Positions 8,286 through 17,653 of a stretch of DNA of 64,000 nt are shown in pieces (position 1 is the stretch's first letter; each line of letters starts with the position of its first letter). The stretch comes from an uncultured Mucispirillum sp. (GTDB lineage Bacteria > Chrysiogenota > Deferribacteres > Deferribacterales > Mucispirillaceae). The position numbers and the translations under genes are program-made. The notes under the pieces were generated by a model. It worked only from the letters and a program-made list of their open reading frames with translations. It was not told where the DNA came from and did no database searches. The DNA lies in the NCBI GenBank assembly GCA_944323205.1, contig CALURO010000001.1, forward strand, positions 62,001 through 126,000. Reading direction: 5' to 3'.

Positions 8286-9191
8286 ATGGAATTAAATAAT
8301 ATCAGCAGCTTAAATACTCCAAATATACAGGATAATACAAATAAAAATAAAATTACCTCATCTGACTTGCACAGCAGTATTAATAAACCAGATAAAGAAA
8401 CTGTAAAACTAACAAAAAATAATCTCCAGTCATATAAACTTGATATTTCTTCTAATTCTGCTCAGAAAGCAAAAGAACAGTCATATTATTCTAATTCATC
8501 TAATGCTGATAATTCAGCAGGTGCTCAGGCAATAAATGATACTTATATGGCAGATATTGTCAAAAAATCTCAGGAAAAAACAAAGCCTGATGGAGTGAAA
8601 ATGGATGATGTATTATGGGGACTTCTTGTGGAAATGGGAGAGCAAATAGGGCTTACTGACCCAGAAAAACTTGCAAAATTAACTATTAAAGATATTGAAG
8701 CATATTTTTATACTAAAAATATTGTAGAGCGTGGAAAAAATCTTTTAAAGGATAGCTTAACTGCAAATGAATATGTAGAATATAAAAATACAAAATTTGA
8801 TTCTGAAAGCTACTGGGATAATATATTTGATGAAAATGGAAATAAAAAAGATTACAGTATATATACAATAAATCAGACAAATACTGGGCTTCCGCTTTCT
8901 TCTAATGAGTTTTTCTCAGACAAGGGGAATATAAAACTTACAGAGCTTTCTGCTGCATCTATTCATAATATTTTAATAGCTAATGAAAATAAAGATACTG
9001 CACTATTTACTTATGCAGTGAAAAATGCTGCTGCAGGGCAGGAAAAAACAGTATCTGAAAATCAAAAAGAAATGATAGATGCATATAATGCTATGCAGGA
9101 ATATGCTTTAAATATGCCTTCTATATATGACCAGACTCAGATTATAACAAGTGCTATGAAAAAAAGCAGCCTTACATATTACTATATTTAA
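8286..9191 (+). CDS. Asn/Ser-rich protein of unknown function
   Basis: A 301-residue soluble protein with no signal peptide or membrane helix. Residues 1-90 are low complexity, rich in Asn, Ser, Thr and Lys, and contain YKLDISSNSAQKAKEQ, which resembles the linker of flagellar proteins and anti-sigma factor FlgM (KxxISSxAxxxAxE). The rest is more ordered: an acidic helical part (DDVLWGLLVEMGEQIGLTDPEKLAKLT) and a C-terminal helical segment around residues 230-290. I do not recognise the family; a motility-associated or secreted role is possible but unproven. Translation may be limited by the hairpin over its ribosome-binding site. Confidence 0.75.
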   Translation: MELNNISSLNTPNIQDNTNKNKITSSDLHSSINKPDKETVKLTKNNLQSYKLDISSNSAQKAKEQSYYSNSSNADNSAGAQAINDTYMADIVKKSQEKTKPDGVKMDDVLWGLLVEMGEQIGLTDPEKLAKLTIKDIEAYFYTKNIVERGKNLLKDSLTANEYVEYKNTKFDSESYWDNIFDENGNKKDYSIYTINQTNTGLPLSSNEFFSDKGNIKLTELSAASIHNILIANENKDTALFTYAVKNAAAGQEKTVSENQKEMIDAYNAMQEYALNMPSIYDQTQIITSAMKKSSLTYYYI

Positions 9192-9249
9192 TCTATATTT
9201 ATATATAAAAAATTTCTAGAAGATTGTCAAAAAATAATCTTTTTAATAA

Positions 9250-9277
9250 TACAAAAGACCTGCTCATAAGAGCAGGT
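9250..9277 (-). terminator. terminator of the di-heme peroxidase gene
   Basis: On the minus strand ACCTGCTC-TTAT-GAGCAGGT is followed by CTTTTGTATT, 16 bases beyond the stop of the peroxidase gene. The stem may also stop plus-strand transcripts from the unknown gene at 8286. Confidence 0.8.
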
Positions 9278-9292
9278 ATTATATAATTACTA

Positions 9293-10411
9293 TTAGTCAA
9301 TAGTATATGTTGGTTTTGGTGTATTAATAGTAGATGGTGGAAGAATTGGATATTCTACTTTTGGCATTTCACCAGTAGTAGCTTTTAAGAATGCAACTAT
9401 CTGGTCTATTTCTGCATCAGTTAATTCAATACCTAATTGAGATGAGCTCATAACTGCTACTGCTTCTCTTAAATCCCATACTAAACCAGAATGGAAATAT
9501 GGAGCAGTATATTCAATATTTCTTAAAGTTGGTGCTTTAAATGCAAATTCATCACCTTCAGCCTGACTGATAGCAAAACGACCTTTGTCACCAGCTAATA
9601 ATTTTTCTTCTGGAGTTTCTTTTAAGCCAAATGGATAATATCCGTCACTAGTTAAGTTAATACCAGCATGACATGAAGTACAGCCTTTATCTATAAATGC
9701 TTGTAAACCAGCTTTTTCAGTTTCATTAAGAGCAGTGCTGTCGCCTCTTAAAAATTTATCAAATTTAGAGTTTGGAGTAAGTAAAGTTGCTTCAAATACT
9801 TCAATTGCACTTGCTACATTATCAAAAGTAACAGGATCTTCAACACCCGGAAATGCAGTTTTAAAAAGCTCTACATAAGCTGGAATACTTTTTAATACTT
9901 CAACAACATAAGCTGGAGTAGCTGCCATCTCAACACTTGCTTGAAGTGGGCCTTTAGCCTGCTCTTTTAAATCACCTGCTCTACCGTCCCAGAATTGTGC
10001 AGTATTATAAACTGAGTTTAATACTGTTGGAGCATTTCTAGGACCTCTTTGCCAGCCATGACCAATAGAAGTTTGTTGATAATCATCACCACCAAAAGAT
10101 AAGTTGTGGCAGGTATTACAGCTGATTAACTGGCTTTTAGAAATACGCGGTTCAAAATAAAGCATTTTACCAAGCTCAAGTTTTTCAGGTGTTGGTGTGT
10201 TATTTTTTAATTGTTTGTAGCCTTCTTCAACATTTAATGGAATAGGCTCAAAATTTTCTCTAGCTGCAAGAATAAGAGCATCTTCAGTTGGCTTTAATTC
10301 ATCAACTACTGCGGCTTGTTCTGCAGCTGCCGGTGCCTGCTCACTTTTTTTACAGCCAGTAACTGCTGCTGCAAAAATCATTACTAATACTAAAAAATAA
10401 ACTTTTTTCAT
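9293..10411 (-). CDS. di-heme cytochrome c peroxidase (CcpA/MauG family), lipoprotein
   Basis: Periplasmic enzyme reducing hydrogen peroxide with electrons from cytochromes. The 372-residue product has a lipoprotein-type signal ending VTGC at Cys20. Two covalent heme sites follow: C98-N-T-C101-H102 and C244-T-S-C247-H248. Family segments include NAPTVLNSVYNTAQFWDGRAG and the C-terminal APTLRNIEYTAPYFHSG. Family members are usually soluble, so lipid anchoring is a variation. A 7-1-7 palindrome in its promoter region and the nearby perR and rubrerythrin genes suggest peroxide-responsive control. Confidence 0.95.
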   Translation of the reverse strand: MKKVYFLVLVMIFAAAVTGCKKSEQAPAAAEQAAVVDELKPTEDALILAARENFEPIPLNVEEGYKQLKNNTPTPEKLELGKMLYFEPRISKSQLISCNTCHNLSFGGDDYQQTSIGHGWQRGPRNAPTVLNSVYNTAQFWDGRAGDLKEQAKGPLQASVEMAATPAYVVEVLKSIPAYVELFKTAFPGVEDPVTFDNVASAIEVFEATLLTPNSKFDKFLRGDSTALNETEKAGLQAFIDKGCTSCHAGINLTSDGYYPFGLKETPEEKLLAGDKGRFAISQAEGDEFAFKAPTLRNIEYTAPYFHSGLVWDLREAVAVMSSSQLGIELTDAEIDQIVAFLKATTGEMPKVEYPILPPSTINTPKPTYTID

Positions 10412-10440
10412 TGTGTCCCCTTATTTTATATTTATGGTCT

Positions 10441-10455
10441 TCCATATTATATGGA
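10441..10455. promoter_or_regulatory. 7-1-7 palindrome upstream of the peroxidase gene
   Basis: Perfect TCCATAT-T-ATATGGA, 29 bases upstream of the peroxidase start. On the minus strand it contains TATAAT, which could be the -10 box. The 7-1-7 layout is that of Fur/PerR boxes, although the bases differ from the B. subtilis PerR consensus. Candidate operator for the adjacent PerR-type regulator. Confidence 0.4.
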
Positions 10456-10483
10456 TATACTAGACAACCCATATTTCATTTAG

Positions 10484-10514
10484 TTCAAAAAAAATGAGCA
10501 GTCATAAACTGCTC
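10484..10514 (-). terminator. terminator of rubrerythrin
   Basis: On the minus strand GAGCAG-TTTATGA-CTGCTC is followed by ATTTTTTTTG, just beyond the rubrerythrin stop. A canonical intrinsic terminator that separates the perR-rbr unit from the peroxidase gene. Confidence 0.85.
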
Positions 10515-10537
10515 AAAAAATACTTTAATTATAATTA

Positions 10538-11077
10538 TTAATAGTTTTCTGCTTTAATTTGGAAAAATGCTTTTGGATGTTCGCAAACTGGGCAAACTTC
10601 TAATGCAGTTTCACCAAAGTGTAAGTGACCGCAGTTAGCACACTGCCATACAACTTTTTCTGCTTTTTTGAAAACTTTTTGCTCTTTTACATTTTCAAGA
10701 AGTTTTAAATATCTTGCTTCATGTTCTTTTTCTATTTTACCAACTTCTTCAAAAAGGTATGCAATTCTAGCAAAGCCTTCTTCTTTTGCAGTTGCAGCAA
10801 AACCTGCATACATATCAGTCCATTCATAATGTTCGCCGTCTGCTGCATCTTTTAAGTTAACATCTGTAGCAGGTATTTGACCACCATGGAGAAGTTTAAA
10901 CCATATTTTAGCATGTTCTTTTTCATTATTTGCAGTTTCTTCAAAAATAGCTGCTATTTGGTTATAGCCTTCAGCTTTTGCTTTGCCTGCGTAATATGTA
11001 TATTTATTACGCGCTTGAGATTCACCTGCAAATGCAGTCATAAGATTTTGTTCAGTTTTAGAACCTTTTAATTCCAT
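10538..11077 (-). CDS. rubrerythrin
   Basis: Non-heme iron peroxidase protecting anaerobes and microaerophiles from hydrogen peroxide. The 179-residue product has the diiron ferritin-like domain ([47 protein letters not shown]; Glu and His ligands present). A C-terminal rubredoxin domain carries [10 protein letters not shown] and [11 protein letters not shown], four Cys binding one iron. Length matches classical rubrerythrin. It lies 19 bases downstream of the PerR-like gene on the same strand and is very probably co-transcribed with it. Confidence 0.97.
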   Translation of the reverse strand: MELKGSKTEQNLMTAFAGESQARNKYTYYAGKAKAEGYNQIAAIFEETANNEKEHAKIWFKLLHGGQIPATDVNLKDAADGEHYEWTDMYAGFAATAKEEGFARIAYLFEEVGKIEKEHEARYLKLLENVKEQKVFKKAEKVVWQCANCGHLHFGETALEVCPVCEHPKAFFQIKAENY

Positions 11078-11096
11078 ATTTTTACTCCTTTTATCC

Positions 11097-11480
11097 CTAA
11101 TTTTTGCACACGGGACATATTGTTTTAAATATTATTTCATGACCTGTAATATCAAGCCCTGTTTTCTCAGCAACTAATCTGTTAATTTCAAACATTTTAT
11201 CTATATGAATATCATATATTTTGCCACATTTTTCACATACTGCATGATAATGTTCTTCTGTCACACCATCAAACCTGTCTGGCTGATTTGGTATAGAAAG
11301 TCTGTTTATATCACCATTATCAGAAAGCTGCTGCAAATTTCTATATACTGTTCCCAAACTAAGCTGTGGATTATCTTTTTTTAAGTAATTGTAAACAAAC
11401 TCTGCTGTGGGATGCACTTTATTTTCCATTACTGTTTTATAGATAAGCTCACGCTGGCGGGAATATTTAGAAATTGCCAT
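11097..11480 (-). CDS. perR: Fur-family peroxide regulator, PerR-like
   Basis: Metal-dependent transcription repressor. The ATG at 11480 follows TGGAGG, giving 127 residues beginning [15 protein letters not shown]; a longer frame upstream lacks support. The winged helix includes [17 protein letters not shown]. The metal part shows the HxH-C cluster ([18 protein letters not shown]) and a second CPVC at the C-terminus, so the structural Cys4 zinc site is present. The Asp after KIY matches the PerR position that is Glu in Fur. With rubrerythrin downstream and a peroxidase next, a peroxide-sensing role is likely. Metal identity cannot be read from sequence. Confidence 0.85.
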   Translation of the reverse strand: MAISKYSRQRELIYKTVMENKVHPTAEFVYNYLKKDNPQLSLGTVYRNLQQLSDNGDINRLSIPNQPDRFDGVTEEHYHAVCEKCGKIYDIHIDKMFEINRLVAEKTGLDITGHEIIFKTICPVCKN

Positions 11481-11564
11481 ATTACCTCCAGATGTACGTT
11501 TATATTTACTTTTCAACCACCATACAATGTAATGCTTATAATGCATCACTTTTTATAATAATAT

Positions 11565-11605
11565 TAGTAATAATTCTTATTACTATAATTTTTATTTGTT
11601 GTCAA
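11565..11605 (-). promoter_or_regulatory. perR-rbr promoter with overlapping palindromic operator
   Basis: On the minus strand TTGACA (11600-11605) and TAATAA (11577-11582) are 17 bases apart. A perfect inverted repeat TAGTAATAA-N3-TTATTACTA (11565-11585) covers the -10 box completely. A repressor bound here would block RNA polymerase, so this is a good candidate for autoregulation by the Fur/PerR-type product. Confidence 0.6.
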
Positions 11606-11613
11606 ATATTTTT

Positions 11614-14022
11614 TTAAATTATTTTTTTTACTGCTGTATATACTGCTTTACAAAGTGTATCAAAATTAACTGGCTTTGATAAATGTCCATTCATACCTGC
11701 AGAACTTGATGCAGCCACATCTTCTGTATATACATTTGCACTTAAAGCAATAATTGGTATTTCTTGAGCATCTTTTCTATCCATCTTCCTTATTGTTTTT
11801 ACTGCTTCTATACCGTCCATTACAGGCATCTGCAAGTCCATAAGGATAATATCAAAAGTCCCTGCAGGGTTTGATGAAAATATATCCACAGCTTCCTTAC
11901 CATTCCAAGCCTGAGTAACTTTTACATTATGCAGAGACAACAGTTCTGTCATAAGATACATATTAACATTATTATCTTCTACCACAAGCACTGAAAGCCC
12001 TGAAATATCATAACTATTATTAGATTCTTCTTCATCGTTTATATAATCATCTGCCAGTTCAAAAGCAAGTGTAATAGTTACTTTTGTTCCTTTATTTATC
12101 TCACTTTCTATCTGCATATCACCATTTAGATACTGAACATAGTTTTTAACAATAGCCATACCTAAGCCAACACCAGCCTTGCTTGTATCAAACCTTTTCT
12201 CTCTATGCTATGGAGAACATACCTTGCTGATAAATTCTTCACTCATACCGATACCAGTATCTGTAATGATAAATTTATATTTAGGACTTCCTTCATTTAA
12301 TATTTCTTTTACTTCAAGAATAACTGTATCACCATTTTTAGTATATTTAAAACTATTGCCTAAAATATTTGTAATAATCCTGTAAAGCTTTACAGTATTG
12401 CCTTTTATATTATTATGTTTTACATTATATTTAAATATAAACTTCTTATCTTCATTTTTTGCAATCACCTTGAATATAGCAGTATTTTCTTCTAAATATT
12501 CTTTTAAATTAAAATTTACAATCTCATTATCAATCTTCTCATATTCATTTTTAGAATAATCTAAGAAATTATCTATCAGTGTAATAAGCTGATTACCAGC
12601 AGATTTAATTTTATCCATATAATCATTAATTTTTATTTCATCTTTAATATTATACTTAACTAAATCAGTAAGGCCAATAATAGCATTAAGGGGAGTTCTC
12701 ATATCATGGGAAAGACCTGAATAAAACATACTTTTTGACATATTAGCATTTTTCATTGCTTCTACTGATTCTTCAAGCAGTTCTATATGCTCAAGTTCTC
12801 GTTTTTTTCTATATCACGCTCTTTAAAACAAAGCACTGCATAGTCTTTCTCAACAGCTTTATCATACAGCAGTCTAATATTAATCCATTTATAACCTTCC
12901 ATTAAAATATACTGAAAATCGCCACCAAAATCTACTTTATCACTTTCAGTAAGTTTTCTAATATTTTCTATAGAAAAAGCCTCTGTAAAATCAAGCAGTG
13001 TTCCTTTTTCCACCACCATAGAAATTAATTTATTAATATTGCTGTAACTGTCATCTGCAGGAATAAACTTAATAATATCTTCACTGCATTTAATACGAAT
13101 ATACCTGTCTTTTTTAATATTTATACACAATATTAAATAATACGGACTGCCTACTATATTAATAATGTTATTTGAAAAATCTATTTTATCTTTATGCTTT
13201 TTTTCATTGTAGTATATAATACCTACTATTAAAGCAAGTATAATAATTATTATTAAATAATATAAAAATAACCTGTTAAATGAACCGTTTATAACACTTA
13301 ATGGAACAGCCACCATAGAAACAAAATGATTACTTTTATCATACAAATAAAAAATACCATATTTTGGCGATATGCTGTATTTATCATGTATTAAACCAAC
13401 TTTTGTATTTCTTTTTTCAATTTCTTTTATTACATTGTAAAAACGATACTGCTCATTTATAACTAAATCTATGTTAAATGTAGTAAATACTACATCGCCT
13501 TTAAAATTTGTAAGAATATAAATATTTTTATTAAATTCTGCAGAATTCTTAAACCATTCCTGTTTTAGTGTATTAACAATAATATCTGAAGCAATAATTA
13601 CTATTTTATCATTTACTTTTATTTTTTTATAAATAGTAAAAACATAGTCTTTTTTTATGACTTGAACATAAAAAATTATCATCAATAATAATATATGAAT
13701 GAGCAGCATTATTAGATACATTTTTAGAAAGGTTGTTATTAAAAGCAGTAAGCCACTTGAATATTTTTTCTTTATCTGCATTATATTTTATTAAATTTTC
13801 TACATAAGTGGAAGCAAAATCAATGGCAACATGATATGCATTTATTGTATATTCTGCTTTTGCAGAAAAGCCAGACACCGCTTCTACACCCAGTGCATAA
13901 GAATTCTGTTTAAATCTATATTGAGTAAGAATTACCGCCACCGCTACTAAAACAACAAATACTGCCAAAAAAATAATGCGGTAATATAATTTACGCTTTT
14001 TCTGCTTATTATCAATATTCAT
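11614..14022 (-). pseudogene. hybrid sensor histidine kinase, interrupted three times
   Basis: One ancestral reading frame can be followed from ATG 14022 (after GAGGAATATC) to the stop at 11614. Order: membrane helix (about residues 13-33); sensor region with ASTYVENLIKYNADKEK; second helix (LIIIIILALIVGIIYY); linker; HisKA (FYSGLSHDMRTPLNAIIGL); HATPase (N-box ITNILGNSFKYT, G1 DTGIGMS, G2 GVGLGMAIV); receiver domain (VLVVEDNN, phospho-acceptor in ILMDLQMPVMDG, lysine in LSKP). Breaks: an A7 run near 13655 needs one base fewer; an A7 run near 12802 needs one base more; an in-frame TAG lies at 12208-12210 between the G1 and G2 boxes. It directly follows the amino-acid transporter genes. A recently lost gene, or a frameshift-controlled one, is possible. 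Confidence 0.85.
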
Positions 14023-14045
14023 GATATTCCTCAAATAAAGTTAGA

Positions 14046-14774
14046 TTATTTATTTAATACTTTATCTAAGAATTCCTTTGCACGCTCACTTTTTGGATTT
14101 TCAAAAAATGTTTTAGGGTCAGTATCTTCTATTATTTTACCGCCGTCCATAAAAAGCAGTCTGTTTGCAACATTTCTTGCAAAACCCATTTCATGAGTTA
14201 CTATCAGCATTGTCATACCTTCTTTTGCTAAATCTTTCATAACATCAAGCACTTCTTTAATCATTTCTGGGTCAAGAGCACTTGTAGGCTCATCAAAAAG
14301 TATAACTTCTGGCTCCATTGCAAGAGCTCTGGCTATTGCTATACGCTGTTTCTGCCCACCTGAAAGTTTATTTGGATATACTCCCGCCTTTTCTTCAAGC
14401 CCTACTTTTTTCAGCAGTTTTTCTGCTGTTTCTACTGCATTTAACATTGGCACTTTTTTTACAAGAGTAGGTGCCAGTGTAATATTTTCTATAACTTTTT
14501 TATGTGGAAAAAGGTTAAAATGCTGAAATACCATTCCCACTTTCTGTCTTACAGCATTTATATTACATTCTGTACTCATTATATCTTCATTATCAATAAA
14601 AATATGGCCTTCTGTTGGCTCTTCAAGTTTATTTATACAGTGCAGAAGTGTAGATTTGCCACTGCCTGAAGGACCGATAATTGCAATAATATCTCCCTGA
14701 TTTACCTGCAAATCAATACCTTTTAATACATGAAGGTCACCAAAACTTTTATGAAGGTTACTAATTTTAATCAC
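14046..14774 (-). CDS. glnQ: polar amino-acid ABC transporter ATP-binding protein
   Basis: Cytoplasmic ATPase of a GlnQ/HisP-type uptake system. The 242-residue product shows Walker [11 protein letters not shown]-loop [11 protein letters not shown], signature LSGGQKQR, Walker [13 protein letters not shown] and the switch His in VTHEMGF. The GTG start overlaps the permease stop by 8 bases, so translation is coupled. Substrate cannot be read from sequence. No periplasmic binding protein gene is next to it. The symbol reflects the family, not a proven glutamine specificity. Confidence 0.93.
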   Translation of the reverse strand: MIKISNLHKSFGDLHVLKGIDLQVNQGDIIAIIGPSGSGKSTLLHCINKLEEPTEGHIFIDNEDIMSTECNINAVRQKVGMVFQHFNLFPHKKVIENITLAPTLVKKVPMLNAVETAEKLLKKVGLEEKAGVYPNKLSGGQKQRIAIARALAMEPEVILFDEPTSALDPEMIKEVLDVMKDLAKEGMTMLIVTHEMGFARNVANRLLFMDGGKIIEDTDPKTFFENPKSERAKEFLDKVLNK

Positions 14775-15495
14775 TTTCTCTTAACCTCTTTTCTATTTTA
14801 CGCATAAAGTATGTAAATATAGTTGTTAATGCAAGGTAAATTAAAGCCACAACTATCCAAGGCTCTGCTGCCCTGTATGTAACTGATGCTATGCTTTTTG
14901 CTCCAAAAGTTAAATCTACACCGCCTATCATACTAACAACTGATGTTTCTTTTAAAAGCACTATAAATTCACTTACAAGTGCAGGCATAATCTTTTTTAC
15001 AGCCTGCGGAATAACTACCACTCTCATAGAAAGCTTATATGACATGCCTAATGCCCTTGCAGCCTCCATCTGTCCTTTATCAAGACCTTGAATACCTGCC
15101 CTTATTATTTCAGCCACATAAGCTGCTGAATTTAAGCCGAATGCAAGGCTGGCTGTAACAAATACTGGAGTATCTGCCAGACTGCCTACAAATATTACAT
15201 AGGCTAAAATAAAAAGCTGAACAACTGTTGGTGTACCCCTTATAACAGTAATATATACAAGAGCTATTTTTGGTACAGGGTTAAAATTCCTTAAAAAAGC
15301 CAGCTTTTGAGATTTTATACTTTTAAATGGTCTTAAATCTGCAATCATCATAATAGATAAAAGCATACCTAAAAGAATACCAATAACGGCGGCTGCAAAT
15401 GTAACACCTAGTGTAAAAATTAAGCCGTTTACTAAAAGCATATATCTATCATCAACAATAAATAAATTGTAAAGCAGATTTAAATATTTTTCCAT
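14767..15495 (-). CDS. polar amino-acid ABC transporter permease
   Basis: Inner-membrane permease of the HisM/GlnP type (HisMQ topology, about five helices). The EAA loop that contacts the ATPase is clear ([28 protein letters not shown]), preceded by the usual [12 protein letters not shown]. The 242-residue length is typical. It is first in the unit permease-ATPase-sensor kinase. Only one permease gene is present, so the transporter is probably homodimeric in the membrane part. Confidence 0.92.
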   Translation of the reverse strand: MEKYLNLLYNLFIVDDRYMLLVNGLIFTLGVTFAAAVIGILLGMLLSIMMIADLRPFKSIKSQKLAFLRNFNPVPKIALVYITVIRGTPTVVQLFILAYVIFVGSLADTPVFVTASLAFGLNSAAYVAEIIRAGIQGLDKGQMEAARALGMSYKLSMRVVVIPQAVKKIMPALVSEFIVLLKETSVVSMIGGVDLTFGAKSIASVTYRAAEPWIVVALIYLALTTIFTYFMRKIEKRLRESD

Positions 15496-15574
15496 TAGCC
15501 ACCTGATTTAAAATAATTAAGCTGTATTATAGTGATTATTTCAAAAAAAGCAAAAGAATTATTTTAAAAAATGA

Positions 15575-16270
15575 TTATTTTTTTATCATTACTACACTCA
15601 TAAAAAATTCTTCTGTATCATTAGGAAATTCTTTTATTAAATCATATATTTTCTGTTTTTCTGTATATGCATTAAATACTGCATAAGCTGTAGAAGGCTT
15701 AATTCTGCATTTATCTAAATATTCCTTTAATACTCTGCCACTATCTGATATTTTCATTATTATTACAGTTGCAAATGTATCAAGTAAGTTTTCTATCTCT
15801 TTATAATCTTGCGGGCTTGGAATAATCGCCGCCTTATCTTTCCAGTCTACAATAGAATTACCTGTTAATGATGCTGGTGCAAAAAAAGAAGAAATACCTG
15901 TTACAGCCTTTAATTTAACATTATGTTTTGCAAGTTCATTATATATATCTGGAAAAGATGAATATATTGTCATATCCCCCATTGTAACATAACTTACTTT
16001 CATACCTTTTTCTAAATATTTAATAGTTTCTTCTGTAAACTGCTTAATATGAGCATATCTGTCACTTTTATTTTCAGGATATTCATAATATTTTAGTTTG
16101 CTGCCACAGTTAATATTATCAAGCAGTTTTTTAATTTCGTCATATCCATTAAATACCTTGCCGCCGCTTAAAAAAATTATATCGCTTTCCTCAAGCACCC
16201 TTTTTGCTTTTAAAGTCATCATTTCATAATCACCAGGACCAAGCCCAACTGCATATATAACCCTTTCCAT
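15575..16270 (-). CDS. cbiL: precorrin-2/cobalt-factor II C20-methyltransferase-like protein
   Basis: SAM-dependent tetrapyrrole methyltransferase of cobalamin synthesis. The 231-residue product begins with the family signature VGLGPGDYEMMTLKAKRVLEESD, has the GDMTIYSSF motif at about residue 97 and VTGISSFFAPAS, which fit the C20-methyltransferase branch (CbiL/CobI). No other cobalamin gene is adjacent in this window. Substrate (precorrin-2 or cobalt-factor II) and the exact branch are inferred; a different tetrapyrrole methyltransferase is less likely. Confidence 0.75.
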   Translation of the reverse strand: MERVIYAVGLGPGDYEMMTLKAKRVLEESDIIFLSGGKVFNGYDEIKKLLDNINCGSKLKYYEYPENKSDRYAHIKQFTEETIKYLEKGMKVSYVTMGDMTIYSSFPDIYNELAKHNVKLKAVTGISSFFAPASLTGNSIVDWKDKAAIIPSPQDYKEIENLLDTFATVIIMKISDSGRVLKEYLDKCRIKPSTAYAVFNAYTEKQKIYDLIKEFPNDTEEFFMSVVMIKK

Positions 16271-16372
16271 AAATGCTCCTTATATTTACTATTGACTTTT
16301 TCTGTAACACATATTATATATTTTGTAACACATAAAATTCTACTTTTTATATAAACCCATTTTTATTAAAAA

Positions 16373-16396
16373 CCCCTTTTGCATTTACAAAAGGGG
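16373..16396 (-). terminator. terminator of the AT-hook lipoprotein gene
   Basis: On the minus strand CCCCTTTT-GTAAATGC-AAAAGGGG is followed by TTTTTAATAAAAA, 15 bases beyond the stop codon. Strong intrinsic terminator. Confidence 0.88.
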
Positions 16397-16411
16397 CTTA
16401 TACATAACAGA

Positions 16412-17164
16412 TTATTCTGATTTTTCTTTTTTTGGTCTTCCGCGTTTTGATACTGGTTTTGCAACAGTTTCAGTAGTTTCAGCAGGTTTATCAGCAGCTT
16501 TCGGCCTGCCTCTTTTTTTAACCTGTTTATTTGTAGTTTCTTTATTATCTTTTTCTGATGAATTTGATTCATTATCATCATCTTCTTTGCTTATTTCTAT
16601 TTCTATATTTTTGCCTTTATACTGAAAAATTGTATCTTTAGAAGTATTTTCCGTATTGCTGCCCTGTATATCTTCTTTTGCAGGCGGCAGTGCTGCCCTT
16701 TTGTTTCTAATGCGTGCTCTTATAAGAAGATAAACAAGCAGAGCATTAAAAAGAAGCGATATAAAAGCTACAATTACAGCTATATTGCGATACTGGTTAT
16801 TAGAGCTGATAGTGTCTTTTAAATCAGCAAGTTCCGCCTCAACTGAGGCAGCTTTTGCAGCTGTCTGCTGTTTCTCATCTTCTAAAAGTTTCACTTTATT
16901 TTCAAGCTCAGTAAGTGCAATATCTTTTGCATTAACAGTACTTATAAGCTCATCTATTTCTTTTTGAAGGTTTAATATTTCTTCTGAGGCTGCCTGCTGT
17001 CCATTAGATGCACTTATTTGATTATCAAAGGACACTGATAATTTAGAATCTGCATTTTGTGATATATTATCACTAGAAGAATTATCGGCCTGTTTAATAC
17101 CAAGTGCATCACAGCCAGAAAATACTAACAAAGTAAGCATTAAGGAAATTACATATTTTTTCAT
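16412..17164 (-). CDS. membrane-spanning lipoprotein with coiled coil and AT-hook-like tail, unknown function
   Basis: The ATG at 17164 follows GGAG at 7 bases and gives 250 residues. Visible parts in order: a lipoprotein-like signal ending FSGC at about residue 18; a Ser/Asn-rich stretch; a coiled coil of about 60 residues (LQKEIDELISTVNAK...LADLKDTISS); a membrane helix (YRNIAVIVAFISLLFNALLVYLLI); a basic stop RARIRNKR; an acidic low-complexity region; and two RGRPK motifs near the C-terminus. RGRPK is the core of DNA-binding AT-hooks. The positive-inside rule puts the tail in the cytoplasm. I know no family with this layout. If the signal is not processed it would be a two-helix inner-membrane protein. 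Confidence 0.8.
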   Translation of the reverse strand: MKKYVISLMLTLLVFSGCDALGIKQADNSSSDNISQNADSKLSVSFDNQISASNGQQAASEEILNLQKEIDELISTVNAKDIALTELENKVKLLEDEKQQTAAKAASVEAELADLKDTISSNNQYRNIAVIVAFISLLFNALLVYLLIRARIRNKRAALPPAKEDIQGSNTENTSKDTIFQYKGKNIEIEISKEDDDNESNSSEKDNKETTNKQVKKRGRPKAADKPAETTETVAKPVSKRGRPKKEKSE

Positions 17165-17382
17165 ACAATACTCCATCAAGTTTATATATATATTATTTAC
17201 TATATAATTTTTGTTTGCAACAATTTTTTATAACTTGATAAATATTTATTTATAAATTATATTATCTTTAACAATAATTATCTATTAAGTAAAACACATT
17301 ACTGCCGATAGCTAATATATATGTATTATAGTAAAGCTGTGTGCATAAAGCATGCTGTTTGCTGTATAGATGAGGAATTTTT

Positions 17383-17637
17383 ATGGACAAGATTGATATT
17401 TTAATGGCTATACTTGGTATTGCAGCATATATGGCTATTATGGTTGATTTGCGTAACTATGAAAGAAAAATGGCAGCTTTTGAAGCAGTTCAGGAAAGAC
17501 GGAGAAAATATGCAGAGTTGCAGGCAGAAAGACGCAAGGCTGAATTAGCTATGGAAAAATCTATTGAGCAGGCAGTAAAAGGTAAAGAGCAATCTCAGCT
17601 TGGTACTAATATATTAGAAAGAGTAGGTAAAGCATAA
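17383..17637 (+). CDS. small membrane-anchored coiled-coil protein, unknown
   Basis: Eighty-four residues; GAGG precedes the ATG. An N-terminal membrane helix (ILMAILGIAAYMAIMVDL) is followed by a highly charged helical stretch (YERKMAAFEAVQERRRKYAELQAERRKAELAMEKS) likely to form a coiled coil in the cytoplasm. No family recognised. It is 16 bases upstream of another small gene and probably forms a pair with it. Reading frame, start and codon use look real, but function is unknown. Confidence 0.65.
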   Translation: MDKIDILMAILGIAAYMAIMVDLRNYERKMAAFEAVQERRRKYAELQAERRKAELAMEKSIEQAVKGKEQSQLGTNILERVGKA

Positions 17638-17653
17638 GCTTAATGGTGATTTT

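Noticed and set aside
12208-12210. TAG in the kinase read as a recoded amino acid
   Set aside because: Two frameshifts elsewhere in the same gene make ordinary gene decay the simpler explanation.
16366-16581. Minus-strand 71-codon frame overlapping the lipoprotein gene
   Set aside because: It is an out-of-frame shadow of the lipoprotein's charged C-terminus and crosses its terminator.
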